The notes below the pieces were generated by a model. It had not been told where the DNA came from and did not search any database. It worked only from the letters and a program-made list of their open reading frames with translations. Below are positions 13,201-24,409 of a stretch of DNA of 64,000 nt, in pieces. The stretch is from Callaeas wilsoni. Its lineage: Eukaryota > Chordata > Aves > Passeriformes > Callaeidae. Location of the stretch: positions 62,001 to 126,000 of the forward strand of contig VWPU01003220.1 in assembly GCA_013398955.1 (NCBI GenBank). Reading direction: 5' to 3'. The translations under genes and the position numbers were made by a program. The number at the start of each line of letters is the position of its first letter. The stretch's first letter is position 1.

Positions 13201-14635
13201 CAATTATATGCTGACAGGTCCAGCTTTGGGGAGTAAGAGCTACTACAAACGAAATACACATGGTATTGATTTTTAACTTGAGTGTTACCTGCCATGGAAC
13301 AACCTGAGCCCAGCTCTAAAGAACTAGCTAAAAGCTGTGTAGAATCAGCTCTCTTGGAGTTGGGTGCTCTTCACAAGCTCAAATGAAGCTGCATTTGGTG
13401 ATTTGGGGAATGCTCAAGAAGAAAGATACTGCTCTTCAGCACAGGCTGTATCACATGGTCTAGCACAGCAGAAGCCACCAAGTCCCACACATTTCCAAAT
13501 CCTCCGGATTAAAACATGAGCAGAGACTGAAAAGGACCAGAGCAGAGCAGCGGATGACGTGTTCCCCAACATCTCACACTTACAGAAGCTCTTTGCTAAA
13601 TGTTACCTAAATGACAAACAAGCTTCATACCACAACTTCTACATCTTCCTTTTACCACTAGTCATAAAAATGACCTAAAAATAGCAAGAAAATATTAAAA
13701 ATGGCCATATGACAAACCAATCCCCCCTCTCTCTGACACAGAGTCAACTCCCCGTTACATATCAAAGGCACAACATGATACAGCCCAAAGAAATCTTTCC
13801 AGGAAACAAAAAAAAGCATTTCAAAATGCCTCTTTTTAATTGCTATTTTTTTCAAGAAGTACTTAGTGGCAGCTTTTTATGTCAATACAAAAGCTCTGTT
13901 ATAATCTTCAGTAAAAGCCAAATAACATTAAATTGATTAACTCTAAACTGCAGCATATCACAGCCATGTAATCGCCAGGAGAGGCTTATCCAGATTAGCT
14001 AAACTGAACTCAAACTCCTAAATATAATAATTTATGTGCGCATTCACTATCTTCTGATTTCGCTTCCATGCCAACGTGTAGATTTGCAATGCATTGTATG
14101 GCACTACAGGTGGAGTAACATCACAAACTCCAGGGTACTTCCATTCCAGGGGTTCTGTAGGAAGAAGTTGCCTGAACAGTTACATGTACCAGAGTCTGGG
14201 ATTAAGGGTACAAAGCATCAGGTAAATAAATGACTCTACAGCCCTGAATCTAAAAGCTACCCTAGCAGAGCGACCACATGCCAAGAAGAGGCCTTCAAGA
14301 GCACCTTTGAGAGCAGTTCCACAAGGTGAGAGCTGGATGGGCCAGACATGGAATGACATCACTTGCAACCCACTGCTATTACCACCTGTCATCAAACAGA
14401 CCCTCTACGAATTTGTACTCCTGCCTTTCAACAAGAGCTGTATCTACAAGCTCTGTTTTTCAGCCGACCACGTTGCAGACTGCCAGTTCAGACTGTGCTT
14501 CCTTTGAACCCTTATACACCATCCATGCACACACAAGACTTTGGTCATGTCTGGTGCACTTTTTCCAAGTCCACCAATAATCTTTCCCAAGGCTAACTTT
14601 TTACATCAGGACATGACTAATTAGAGGAGGAATGG

Positions 14636-14662
14636 TTTATTTATTTATTTATTTTTATTTCT
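14636..14662. repeat. (TTTA)n short tandem repeat
   Basis: Four to five copies of TTTA followed by a T-rich run. On the minus (RAB30 mRNA) strand this gives several overlapping AATAAA hexamers about 0.85 kb after the stop codon, so it could serve as a proximal poly(A) signal. Confidence 0.8.
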
Positions 14663-15512
14663 GGAAAGTCTTTTCATCCTTTGTTGGATATCAAAGAAGC
14701 ATACAGTCCTTTCCCACTATGTTCAGGCCTAGAAAAAGAGGTAATGAGATTTTTTTATTTTTATGAACAGTGCTTATTAGTGTTTTTTCCTAACCAGTCT
14801 AAGTTACACATTCAGAAGACAGTAATGTGATAAGACTACGTTTGGCCTATGGAGTATTTGCTGAACTGCTAGCACCAAAGGGAGCAACTGAGCTGTATCC
14901 ATGTCTTCTTCAATCTTGAAAATGTTGCTGTATGTAACTTTTTTGTTTATTCCACGTTCATGAAAGTGCCTGCAGATGAGAGACATAACAGTATTTCAAA
15001 CACAGAGTCCTCCATGAAGACGCAGGGGCAGACGTTATGTACACGTCCCAAGAGCTCGCTCGCCGACAGCCCAGAAGATTGCCACTGTAGTCCAAAGTCA
15101 GCGTTCATTGTTGCGTTTTTTCTTGCTCTGTTTTACTTTAAAAAGGATCAAACGCATTGTTCTGTAAGAGAGATTATGATCTCTTCAGCATCTTCAAGAA
15201 AGGCTGGTCTACTCTCCCACAGAAGGAAACAAAACAGCTCATGTTCTGCGTTACATGAAGCACTTGTGCAACTCTTCCTTTTCTGACCTGCTCCACAGAC
15301 TGCAAAAAAAATGAAATTTAAACCCCATTGTATTCTGCTACATTGCCATGCAGCTGGAGCCATCAGCCTGCCATGTTTCCAGGACTGTGACCTGACTCTG
15401 AGTAAGCCAGATGGGTCAGATTGGCAGGAATTCCTTCAAGTAGATAAATCCCAGCATAGAAAAAAAAAATCCTCTCGGCCCATGGCAGAAGGGGCAATCA
15501 CATGCCAGCTCT

Positions 15513-15763
15513 TTAATTAAAATTACAGCAAGTCAAGTAGCTGATACTTTTCCCCTCTCCTGGTAAGGGGGATGAGACATTGTTCACAAGGGTGTTCTGT
15601 CGTGCCTCGCTGATCAACCGGCAGGCCAAGTCCAGGAAGAGTTTTTCCACATTATCCGACTCTTTTGCCGACGTTTCCAGATAGTACATGTCCTGTGCTT
15701 CAGAAAACTCTGCAGCTCTTTGCTGGGAGACTTCCCTCTTATCAGCTAAATCAATCTTATTAC
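15513..15763 (-). CDS. RAB30: RAB30 coding exon 4 (last exon; G4, G5, hypervariable tail)
   Basis: The acceptor on the minus strand is TATCAATGCAG before GTAATAAG. The first two bases complete the split Gly121 codon. It encodes residues 122-203: NKID, ETSAK, helix 5, the hypervariable tail and CCNFN. The stop TAA lies at 15513-15515 and the same exon continues into the long 3'UTR. Confidence 0.97.
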
Positions 15764-18700
15764 CTGCATTGATAAAATATTTTAGAGAAGGAGTTAATTT
15801 GATTTCAAAACCAAAAGAAACTGAAATCTATAAAGTTTAAGTAAGAGTTTGGTTCAATATATGTATGGACAGTGATTTGGATATGTAACTTCTAGTGCTT
15901 GCTCTCCTCTCCAAATAATGGATTCCCTGAAACACCCAAGTCCATTTAATATTAGCTCATTTAATGAAATATGCCCTGTGAACATCCAAGTCAGTTCGCT
16001 TTAATTTAGCACCAGTGCATCTGTTTGCTGCTATCAACCAACATTAAAGGATTTCCATTCTAACATCTAGTGAAAATTCTCCTGTGCTTACTCCGAGGAG
16101 CACTTAAAATGTCAATTATACCATATGAGACACTAAATGTGATACTTATCGTGTTGTTACAAGCTTTTAAAAAAGCCTGGCATGGAAGGAAGCTTCTCTG
16201 TTTCAATATTCCAGTATAGGATTTGGCTGTGGAGGCTGGAAGAGGGATGGGCTTGGGGGGCACTTGCAGAGTGAGGCGGGGTAAGAAACCAACCCTTTGG
16301 TTCAGGGAGATCTGTTTAGCAGACAGTTGATTAAAGCCTCAAGCAAGCATCTGATATGATTATACACTATTGCTGGCCACTTAACTTCAAAGGTGATGCT
16401 TCTGCCATAAATTAATCTTACAACGAAGGTAACAGACCAGGACCTGCAATAACAGGCCACTCTGTCCACAGACTGCACAGGTTCAGGAGGAAACATCTCC
16501 TGGCCCCACTCCTACCAGCAATTTTGTGAGAGCTCGTGGGAGGAAAAGGTGGTGTTTCCACTGGCAAGCCTTGTCTCATTGCCTTCCCCTCATCCGAGAT
16601 CTCCTTTCCCAATAAAGCAATGTCTTGGACCGACTAAATGCACTGAAGTTACCCTTCTAAACGGATTATCACTCAACACAAGTGATCTATGGGTATTCAC
16701 CATCTTCAACACATCTTCATGTGTTATGACTAAAATATGATTTCTATGTTGTGCTGTAGATGCTAGCAATTAACTTAATGTTCCCTGAAAACATTAATAT
16801 ACATTTGTTTGTCATTTATTAAATATTTCTGCACCATTTGTACCCAGGCCATAGTCATGGAGTATGAGTTTCTTGTATGGAAGCTCTATAAACTCCACAG
16901 CTCACTTGAAGTAGCATTGGGGCATGGAAAACTCAAAAGAATTTTTTTTCCTTTAAAATACACTTTTAGACACCTCTTACAACGACCTAGATTTTTTCAT
17001 TTAAATAGCAAACTATTAAAGGTGACACTGTAGCATGAAACTTTCTAGCTTTCCCCAAGTTATTTTTCCACTGTTCTTTATATATTCTTGGACCTTTAAA
17101 AGCCAAGTCCCAACTATCGGATGCTGAAAGCAGAGCATGGAAAAGCACTCGTAGGCAAAATAACCTTCCCCTTACTTGTAGCAGACAGATGGCCTGAGGT
17201 CTGTTTTGCCTTGAGTTGAAGCTCTACAGATTAATATAACACTCAGTTATTTATTTTTAGTTTCCCTAAAATCCATGCAAGAATATCCAGTTTTCCAGCT
17301 CTGCCCCACCTATGAATGCTATGATCCACACAACCGTCACATCCTGATGTGGTTCCCCAATCCTGACCATTTAAGACAAGAGTGGTTCTCCCACACCTCT
17401 GGGGTACAGCAACCTGCAGACTTCACCAGCTCGAGCAGATCCTCACGTATTTGTGGAGATCTGAGCTTGGAGTCACAAGGGGAACTGCTCTATTCTTCGG
17501 TCAGCTGGTAGATGCACCATGTACACCTCAGTCCTTTATGGGACCAGCTGGTGGGAAGCAACCCCCTCTGCATGCAACAGCCTTAGACCCAAAACAGGAG
17601 CACGCTTCAAGCGGCCGTAGCATCCTGAACACCACTATCAGCATCCTGGGGCTATCTGCAGAAGGAATGGTCCAAGCACTGGGTTCAAGAACGTACCCTG
17701 TGCCCACCTGCAGTTACACGCACCAGTCCGAGCATCCTGCACCACCAACTGACAGAGACGCCAGGTTTTCCTGCTGCTAACATCTCCATCCGCCACCCGG
17801 GCCTGGCACGCGCAGCTCGCCCGCTCACGCGGCGCCGGCGGCGGGGGGCCGTGGTCGCTTACCCACGAGCACGGTGATGACCTTGTTGCTGGCATACTGC
17901 TCGATTTCCCGCAGCCACTCGGGCAGGCACCGGAAGGACTCCTCGCAGGTGATGTCATAGGTCAGGATCAGCGCGTTCGCGCTGCGGTAGTAACTCTGCG
18001 TGATGGATCGGAACCGCTCCTGGCCTGCCGTGTCCCAGATCTGCAGCTTTTGCCATAGCAAGGAAGGGTGGTAAAAGGCAAAAAAAAGATATTTAATTTT
18101 TTTTTATTTGATAGCAGCACCATTTTGACCTAAAAAAATCCCCTTCAGGATGAAACCAATGCTGGGAAAGAACTTAGCTCTTCTCCCTTTGGCTTCCCTT
18201 CCCCCAGAATTATTTGTTTCTGTTCCTGCACTTGTGGATTGAAATGCAAGGCACAAAGTCAGCTGGCACTGCGGCTGACAGCCCTGGAAGCTGCAGGTCT
18301 GTCAGCTTACACACAGCTTCTAGCATCTCCCTCTGCAGTGGGCAGAACTGCCAGCCTGGAGGGGGCTAGAGGGAGAAAGTCACTTCTCCCACCCCTCAGG
18401 TCCAACAACAGTAATGTGTTGGCTTCCATTCCCAAGAAGGAATAAGAATGCCTCTCCTCTAGCTCACAGATCTGGTTACAGTTATCCAGAGACGATGCAG
18501 TGATGAGTGGAAAGCACATGATTGAACAAGGAGCTCAGCTGAAGGCTTATCTAAGGTTTGTAACACATTTCCTCTCTACAACTTCAGCCATCTCATCCAG
18601 CTGCTCACTGTTTGCCTTCCCAACATGTAGAACTGGCTGACATGTCCTTAACTACACCACAGAATCCTAAAATGGTTTGGGTTGGAAGGGACCATCTAGT

Positions 18701-21700
18701 TCCAACCCTCCTGCCATGGAGGGAACCATCTAGTTCCAACCCATACCTTCCACTAGACCAGGCTGTTCAAAGCCCCATCCAACCTGACCTTGAACGCTTC
18801 CAGGGACTGGGCATCCACAGCTTCTCTGGACAGCTGGTTCCTGTGTTTCACCACCATCAAAGAACTCATGAATGTTTGCCAAACCCTCTGGATCCATGAA
18901 GACAACATACATTTCCCAATACAAACTACACTTACACTGGTGTTATATTTTGACCATCTGATAGTTTTTAGTGCGTCATTAAAACCTCAATTCTTCAAAA
19001 AGGAAGTCTAAGAAACAAATATACATGATTAACAATTTCAAGATAAAAGAGTATTTCTCTGTTTCAGCTTTTATTTTTTAAAAGCACCTCTCCCTGGAAT
19101 TAAATATATGGAAAGATGATTTCCAGCCAAAATCCTGTGTACTTTGGGAAGAAAAAGATAAAGTATTTGAGATTTTTTCCATACATTCAGCAGCCTGTAC
19201 AGAGAAAACCTTATTCTTGCCCAGTTCCAAAGCTGAGCTATGCCAGCCACTCATCATTAATATGTTAGTTTGAAATGAAAGCTCCCTGTAGCAGCTTTTA
19301 GATGTGGGGTATAATTTTGAAAAAAAAACCCCACTTTTTTAGCAGAGAAAGTAATTGTGGCTGGCTCACAGCTCCTGGAAACCTTTGTGCTTTAATCTCT
19401 TGGCATAGCTGTACTTAAATGGCTGAATCTGGTATCTGTAGAGCGACACACAAAACCATAAGTGAAATTACTTGCACATGAAAACCAGATAATGCATGAG
19501 TCCTCGTTAAAACAAACCAGCCTCCAAACTCTGGCAGATGGAAAGATACAGATAATTCTGTTGTTACTCAGCTGTTTCCCGGGAAAAACATTTAATCACT
19601 GTCTACTGGCTAACTCCAGTTTATATATGTTCTGCCTTTATTGAGAAGATCTCTAAATTGATAAAAACTTGATGTGAATTGTTCTGCCATTGCTTTAATC
19701 TAACAGACATTGAAAGCAGAAGAGATTGTGCTGGGGAGAGCAGATGTGAGTCCACCTGTGAGCTGCGTGCAGAAGGCAGGGAAGAGCCCCCAGTCTTACA
19801 GCCACTGATAAACTCTTCCTGCACACAAAATGTACATCTTACACTTTCCCTCACGGGTCATTTCTGTCAAATAAAATATTTCCCAGCAACTATTTTATTT
19901 GTACAATTTTTTTTTCCCCCCCAAAATAACCAAAGGACGGTGTCTGACTCAGCCCGCGGAAAATCTAGATGTTTATTTCTTGGTGTCAGCTGATGCTTCC
20001 CGCCCTCCCAACATTTGCTTTCCACCAAGTACAATGAGATCACCAGTCCATATAGCACAGCCCTCTGCTTGCAGCACTGAGGATGCTTAGCTTTGACCAG
20101 CATGGTAACTGCTATCTGCTTTGCTTCAATTTGTGGGCCCTCTTGGTACAAGTGCTGCACATATTTTTGGAGTTTATTAGAAGAAGCCAGGCAGATCGAA
20201 ATCCCTCACAACTGCACAGTGCTCTCTCAGCTCATTGGGCAGTGAGCTTTGGTAGCTCCTCATATTTGGAGAAGCTTGCACACAGCTTTCATACTAGCAA
20301 GTCCCTCTCCACTCACTTTATAATGCTATTTTGAAAGCAGGAAAGTATTTTTCTCCAGAAATCCATAACTGATTTTCAGGTCTGAAAACTCTTTTTGGTA
20401 AACAGCTCTGCTCGCTCATTCTGGATCCCAGCAGACATGCAGGGGAGGCTGCCCAGCACAGAGGCAAGAGCCATGGCTTGGGCACTGCTGAATGAGCTAA
20501 CAGCCAGAGCAGCTCTGTTCTCTGACTCATTCCTGCTTTTCCCTCTCATTAAATGTTTATTCTCACAAGCCCTGCTTACTCAAAAAGGTATAGCTACAAG
20601 ACCACTGAAAGACATCTGTTTGCCTTCCAGACTCCAGAAGGCTCATTCCAATGCCCAAATGTATCACACTAAGCTCCCACCAAGGCTTGCTCACTGAAAC
20701 TGAGCTCCAGCAACTCCAATTTACTGCACTAGTGGAGGCAGGAGAGGGAGTGTAGAACCCAGTATTTGCCATGTGAAATATATCCAATACACAGCTAGCA
20801 CTTGCTACGGCTCTGTGACACACAATCCTGCCCCAAGGTAATTCAGAGAGGACACGTGTGCATTCATCAGACATTTGCAGGGTAGCAGAGACTTGTAGAG
20901 CTTCCCTGAACCATCCTTGCCCCTGAGACAGCCCATACTGGCACAACTACTTCCAATATTCTCTGAAAAACTTTGCAGTCTCAGTCCAAATTAGTCTTAA
21001 AACAGGATTATATCACAGGAGCAACACTTCAAACGCAGACAGATCCTGAGGGCAAGTTCACCAGTACAAACCCCAGACCTCATTTACAAGTGATGTTCTT
21101 AAGGCTCCAGCAGAATTTGACAGGGAACCAGATGCTTGAAAAGCAGAGGTGTGTGAAGTGGATGGGATTCATGCCCCCTGGAACTGCTTTTCTCCCTCTA
21201 ATGACCAGGACAATCTTGAGGCTGCTGGTTTAAACAATGTATATAAAAAAGAACGAATTCCACCTCCAGTGCAGTGATTATGCCATTTACCAGCTCAGAT
21301 CCTCTGAGTTGCTTCACTGGAGCTGCTTTTGGCTGAGAGAAACATGTCTGCTGTCTGAGGAGCTTGGGACAAGCATCATTCATGTCCTGGCTAGCCTTGC
21401 TCATGAGCATCGCAACCAGCAAGGTGAGCACCAGCACCACAGGAGCTACACGTGATCCTCGCTGCTTCCCTGCCTGCTGCTCTGGCCCACTTGCACAGCC
21501 ACGTGCTGAGTATCAACTTGGTCTTTATCAGCTGAAGGATTTTCTACCTCTTGTCCTTCACCTGCTCACGTGGGAAGGTCTCCTGGTGAAGCACCACCAC
21601 TTCCCATAGGTTTGTAAGCCCCTCACAGAGCAGAGTGGCGGCCTACTGACATGACCGTGGCTCTTAAAATATGTCCTAAACTTAGCAACACAACACCCCA

Positions 21701-24409
21701 TTTTCTTCTTAGAAAACCTCTGTGGTGCTGTGGTACAGGTTAAAAAAACCCCCAGGGCTGAAAATCTGCCTAAGTCCACTGTTTCCATCCCATCCCTTAC
21801 ACAAGCTTACAAAACAGGTCTCGATGTCACACCCAGCCACTGTCACCCTGGTGCCACTCTCGCATTTGCTCACTATTGGGTTTGATAAAGGCAGCAAGGG
21901 GAAAAATGCTGGTTTTCACTATGATGGCCCCGAATTTCATGCATGCAGAGTAAATCCAGGAGCAGCTCAGGGACAATGGACACCTTGATATTAGAGGCTC
22001 AAATAACCGTACTCTTTTCTCATCTCAGACACCACAGTAGCTCAAATGAAACCTCTACTAATGAACAAAGGGGTAGCAGCCAACATTTCTGGGCTCTGGA
22101 ACCCAACCATGGATCCCATTAAAGCATGAGATTGGTCCCCAGTGTGTTTTGGCCTGGGCAAAGTAGCTCTCTGCCAAGTGGTGCTCAGGCTCAGTTTGGG
22201 AGTCAGCTCAGGACAAGGACAGTTTCCCAGCAGTGGCTTGCTTGCAACCACCCTATTTTAGAAGGTGAAAGAGTTAAAAATATGGAGAACTTTCCCCTTT
22301 GCAGTTCAACCTGTTGGCTGAAACACAAGTACTGTGATCATCTCTTCTCCCCAATCTGTAACTTGGCAGAAGTGGAAGATGAGCCTTTGTTGTGCAGAAC
22401 CACACAAGTCCAGAAGCCTGTTCTCCCCAATGGCCATCTTGGGAGCTCACAGAAGACTTTCCTCAAGCACATCCCAGTGGGAATGCAACATATTTCTGCT
22501 GACCAGAAACACACTGAGCAGAGGCTGCACTGAAACACTTCTTTGGGCTTCCTCAACATGAACCAGGCATGACCTTACCATCTCCTAAGCAAGGACAACA
22601 GTTTTGCAAGATCTCCCTGTTCCATCTTCTCCCTTCCCATGGGTTCACTGTTACAATCCTGACGGTAATGGTGGAGAGTAGCATATGGATTGTTAGATCC
22701 TGCATTGCCTACGCCATGCCAGACAGCCCTGACCTTCCTTGACTGTCTTCCAGCAGTGGAAGGGCTGCTACAAGAAACCTCATCTATGGTACTGCCACAT
22801 GAATTTACACTTAAAATCATCAGGCTCCTACCTTTACTTTTTCACCGTTTATCTCCACAGTTTTAATCATAAAGTCAACCCCAATCGTGGCTCCTTGGCC
22901 TGGTGGGAAAAGTCCCTGGAAGAAAGCAAGAGTTTGATTAAACTTAATTCTACAGCAAGACAAAACTCTCACTGGGTGCCAGTCCTCACCTTTTTCCATC
23001 TTCAAAACTAATTATCCGTTGTCCCCTTCCCATTACACTTATTTCCACCACATTTAGAGTGCGACATTTCCCCAGCATGAATGTTACCATAAATTCAACC
23101 CTGTTGTGTTTTCCCTGCCTTATACATACCTAGTTATGCGGCAAGTCATTGACTTCAGAGGTAGGAACACAGGAAAAGAAAAGGCAGAAAAAAGAGAGGG
23201 GGGAAAGCCCTTCTGTACAGTTGGAAGAGGCAGGAGAAGGGTAAGTGAGGACCTTTCAGCCTACTTCCCAATGCACTGAAAGATGTGTGAACATCTGTGT
23301 GGGATGACATGCATTTGCAACCTTCTGCAACCTCACGCCTTTCCTTTTCCCTCCACAGCACCCCATAGCACTGACAGGCATTTCTGGCAGCTCTCAACAA
23401 CGGGGTCGCATCTCTGCACAGCATTTCAGGAGAGAAGCACGGAGCCAGCCATCACCAGTGCCACAGCAATGGCAAGGGGCAGTGCAGTGCTGGTGGTATT
23501 TGATTGCAGCACCATCAGAAAGGAACAGCAGCAAACAAAATGAGAGCTTTTTGATTTTTGGTCTACCAAGTCATGTAGATTTTGGGGCTCATACATCCCC
23601 TACAGCAGCTGTGCTGCCAAATAACAAGCAGCAGAAGTGGCCAAAGATTTTTGCTGTTAACCTTTTCTGTTTGACTAGCTTTATTGCCACTGGCTGCCAC
23701 ATGTTTTTGGAGAGCATCTAAAATCACTATAGCTTTAAAAATAAAATTAACAGTGAAGGAGGAAATTGCTGAAAATTCCTAGTGGAGAGCACAACCAAAA
23801 CCCCAGAACCTGTGCTTTATGATGCATCATGCAAAGCCTTCTCTTGCCCTGGATCACAGAAGCATGATCCTTTCCCTGCTATTCTGCCACAAAAAAAGAC
23901 ACTGGATTGACAGCTCAGGACCTAGATTATTTATTTACTAATGACAAATAACAGGGAGAGCTTTGTGCAGCAAAGGCTGGGGAAGAGACCAGGAGATGTG
24001 TTGGTCCTTTTAACTGGTCCAGAACACTACCAAAACAGGAGGAGTTGTCCCAGTGGCTTTCAGAGGGGACTTTCCACTTTCAGAGAGGAACGAGGTTTCT
24101 CCAACACAAACTCCAGAACAGGGCCAGGTGCAGCATTAGATACAGATGCGCTGCTTGTGCCAGTATGTCACCGTATGTGATGTATGCACCACCAACAAAA
24201 TGCTTTGGAGCTGTGATGCTGGCAGAGCCCTCAGTGCAGAGCCACAGGCTTCAGGCTCTCACCCCAGTGCTGTCCCCATCCCAACATTCCACAATCCAAG
24301 AGGTGACCAACCTTACCTGAGTGAAGCGACGGACTAAGCAGGTCTTCCCCACCCCGGCGTTGCCGATTAAAACAATTTTGAAGAGGAAATCATAATCTTC
24401 CATACTCAT
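15513..24409 (-). CDS. RAB30: RAB30 small GTPase, complete four-exon coding region
   Basis: Joining complement 24317-24409, 22832-22915, 17863-18046 and 15513-15763 gives a 203-residue protein with no internal stop, the same length as mammalian RAB30. RAB30 is a Golgi-associated Rab GTPase needed for Golgi integrity and reported in autophagosome formation around bacteria. Visible motifs are the P-loop GNAGVGKT (residues 16-23), switch I with effector Thr41 (ATIGVDF), the WDTAGQE G3 motif (63-69), NKID (122-125), ETSAK (150-154) and C-terminal CCNFN with Cys199 and Cys200 as the prenylation sites. Every junction is GT-AG and phases agree (0, 0, 1). The start is the ATG at 24407-24409, two codons before a second in-frame ATG; the upstream one gives the known MSMEDYDF N terminus. 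It looks nearly identical to the human protein, so it is under strong purifying selection. Confidence 0.98.
15764..17862 (-). other. RAB30: RAB30 intron between coding exons 3 and 4
   Basis: The intron starts with GTAAGC and ends with CAG. Its first 50 bases on the minus strand are extremely GC-rich (plus 17815-17860), then composition falls to about 40% GC. Short ORFs on both strands match nothing I recognise. I identified no repeats. Confidence 0.9.
17863..18046 (-). CDS. RAB30: RAB30 coding exon 3 (switch II to strand 5)
   Basis: It encodes residues 60-120 plus the first base of Gly121, including [12 protein letters not shown] (G3 and switch II) and the segment up to VITVLV. The acceptor is CAAAAG followed by CTGCAG and the donor is GTGG followed by GTAAGC. 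The reading frame stays open a few codons into the upstream intron, but the splice junction agrees exactly with the known protein. Confidence 0.98.
18047..22831 (-). other. RAB30: RAB30 intron between coding exons 2 and 3
   Basis: 4.8 kb GT-AG intron. It contains one CR1 3' fragment (18658-18875, minus orientation) with a local duplication. Apart from that I see no gene, RNA or repeat that I can name. ORFs up to 135 codons here show no family resemblance. Confidence 0.9.
18658..18875 (-). mobile_element. CR1 LINE 3' fragment with internal duplication
   Basis: In plus orientation it opens with the reverse complement of the CR1 terminal segment (AGAATCCTAAAATGGTTTGG, then GTTGGAAGGGACCATC) and runs into the ORF2 C-terminal region (TTCCAGGGACTGGGCATCCAC). 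The ACCATCTAGTTCCAACCC block occurs twice, at about 18690-18708 and 18725-18742, indicating a short duplication inside the copy. Confidence 0.9.
22832..22915 (-). CDS. RAB30: RAB30 coding exon 2 (switch I / effector region)
   Basis: Twenty-eight codons encode residues 32-59, from [18 protein letters not shown] to NGEKVK. They include Thr41, which coordinates magnesium in switch I. The acceptor is TTTCTTCCAG and the donor is AAG followed by GTAGGA. Both phases are 0. Confidence 0.98.
22916..24316 (-). other. RAB30: RAB30 intron between coding exons 1 and 2
   Basis: 1.4 kb GT-AG intron (donor GTAAGG). I see no recognisable repeat or nested gene. Confidence 0.9.
24317..24409 (-). CDS. RAB30: RAB30 coding exon 1 (start codon and P-loop)
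   Basis: Thirty-one codons from the ATG at 24407-24409 to CAG, followed by donor GTAAGG. They encode [19 protein letters not shown] and the rest of the GxxxxGKT P-loop. The exon extends 8 bases upstream of the ATG to the acceptor CTCTTGCAG (exon border 24417), so the remaining 5'UTR must come from upstream exon(s). Confidence 0.98.

Larger units (their letters stand above)
7240..15512 (-). other. RAB30: RAB30 3' untranslated region, presumed ~8.3 kb, with several poly(A) signals
   Basis: Sequence downstream of the RAB30 stop codon on the minus strand. The distal end is placed by an AATAAA (TTTATT on plus at 7268-7273) followed on the minus strand by a long GT/T-rich element (plus 7200-7255), the best cleavage signal in the region. 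I recall that mammalian RAB30 mRNAs also have very long 3'UTRs, which supports this extent. Shorter isoforms are possible. AATAAA copies lie in the (TTTA)n block near 14636-14656 and near 13137, 12355, 8895 and 8628. The stretch is free of CR1 copies, unlike the introns, consistent with a constrained UTR. The terminus is an inference; no transcript data are available. Confidence 0.55.

Noticed and set aside
14636..14662. AU-rich instability element in the RAB30 3'UTR
   Set aside because: The ATTTA pentamers are on the plus strand; the RAB30 RNA is minus and reads (TAAA)n there, which is not an AU-rich element of that type.
17825..18061. 78-codon ORF starting in the intron before RAB30 coding exon 3
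   Set aside because: It is the RAB30 exon read with a few in-frame intronic codons on each side. The exact splice junctions reproduce the known protein, so no separate start is needed.
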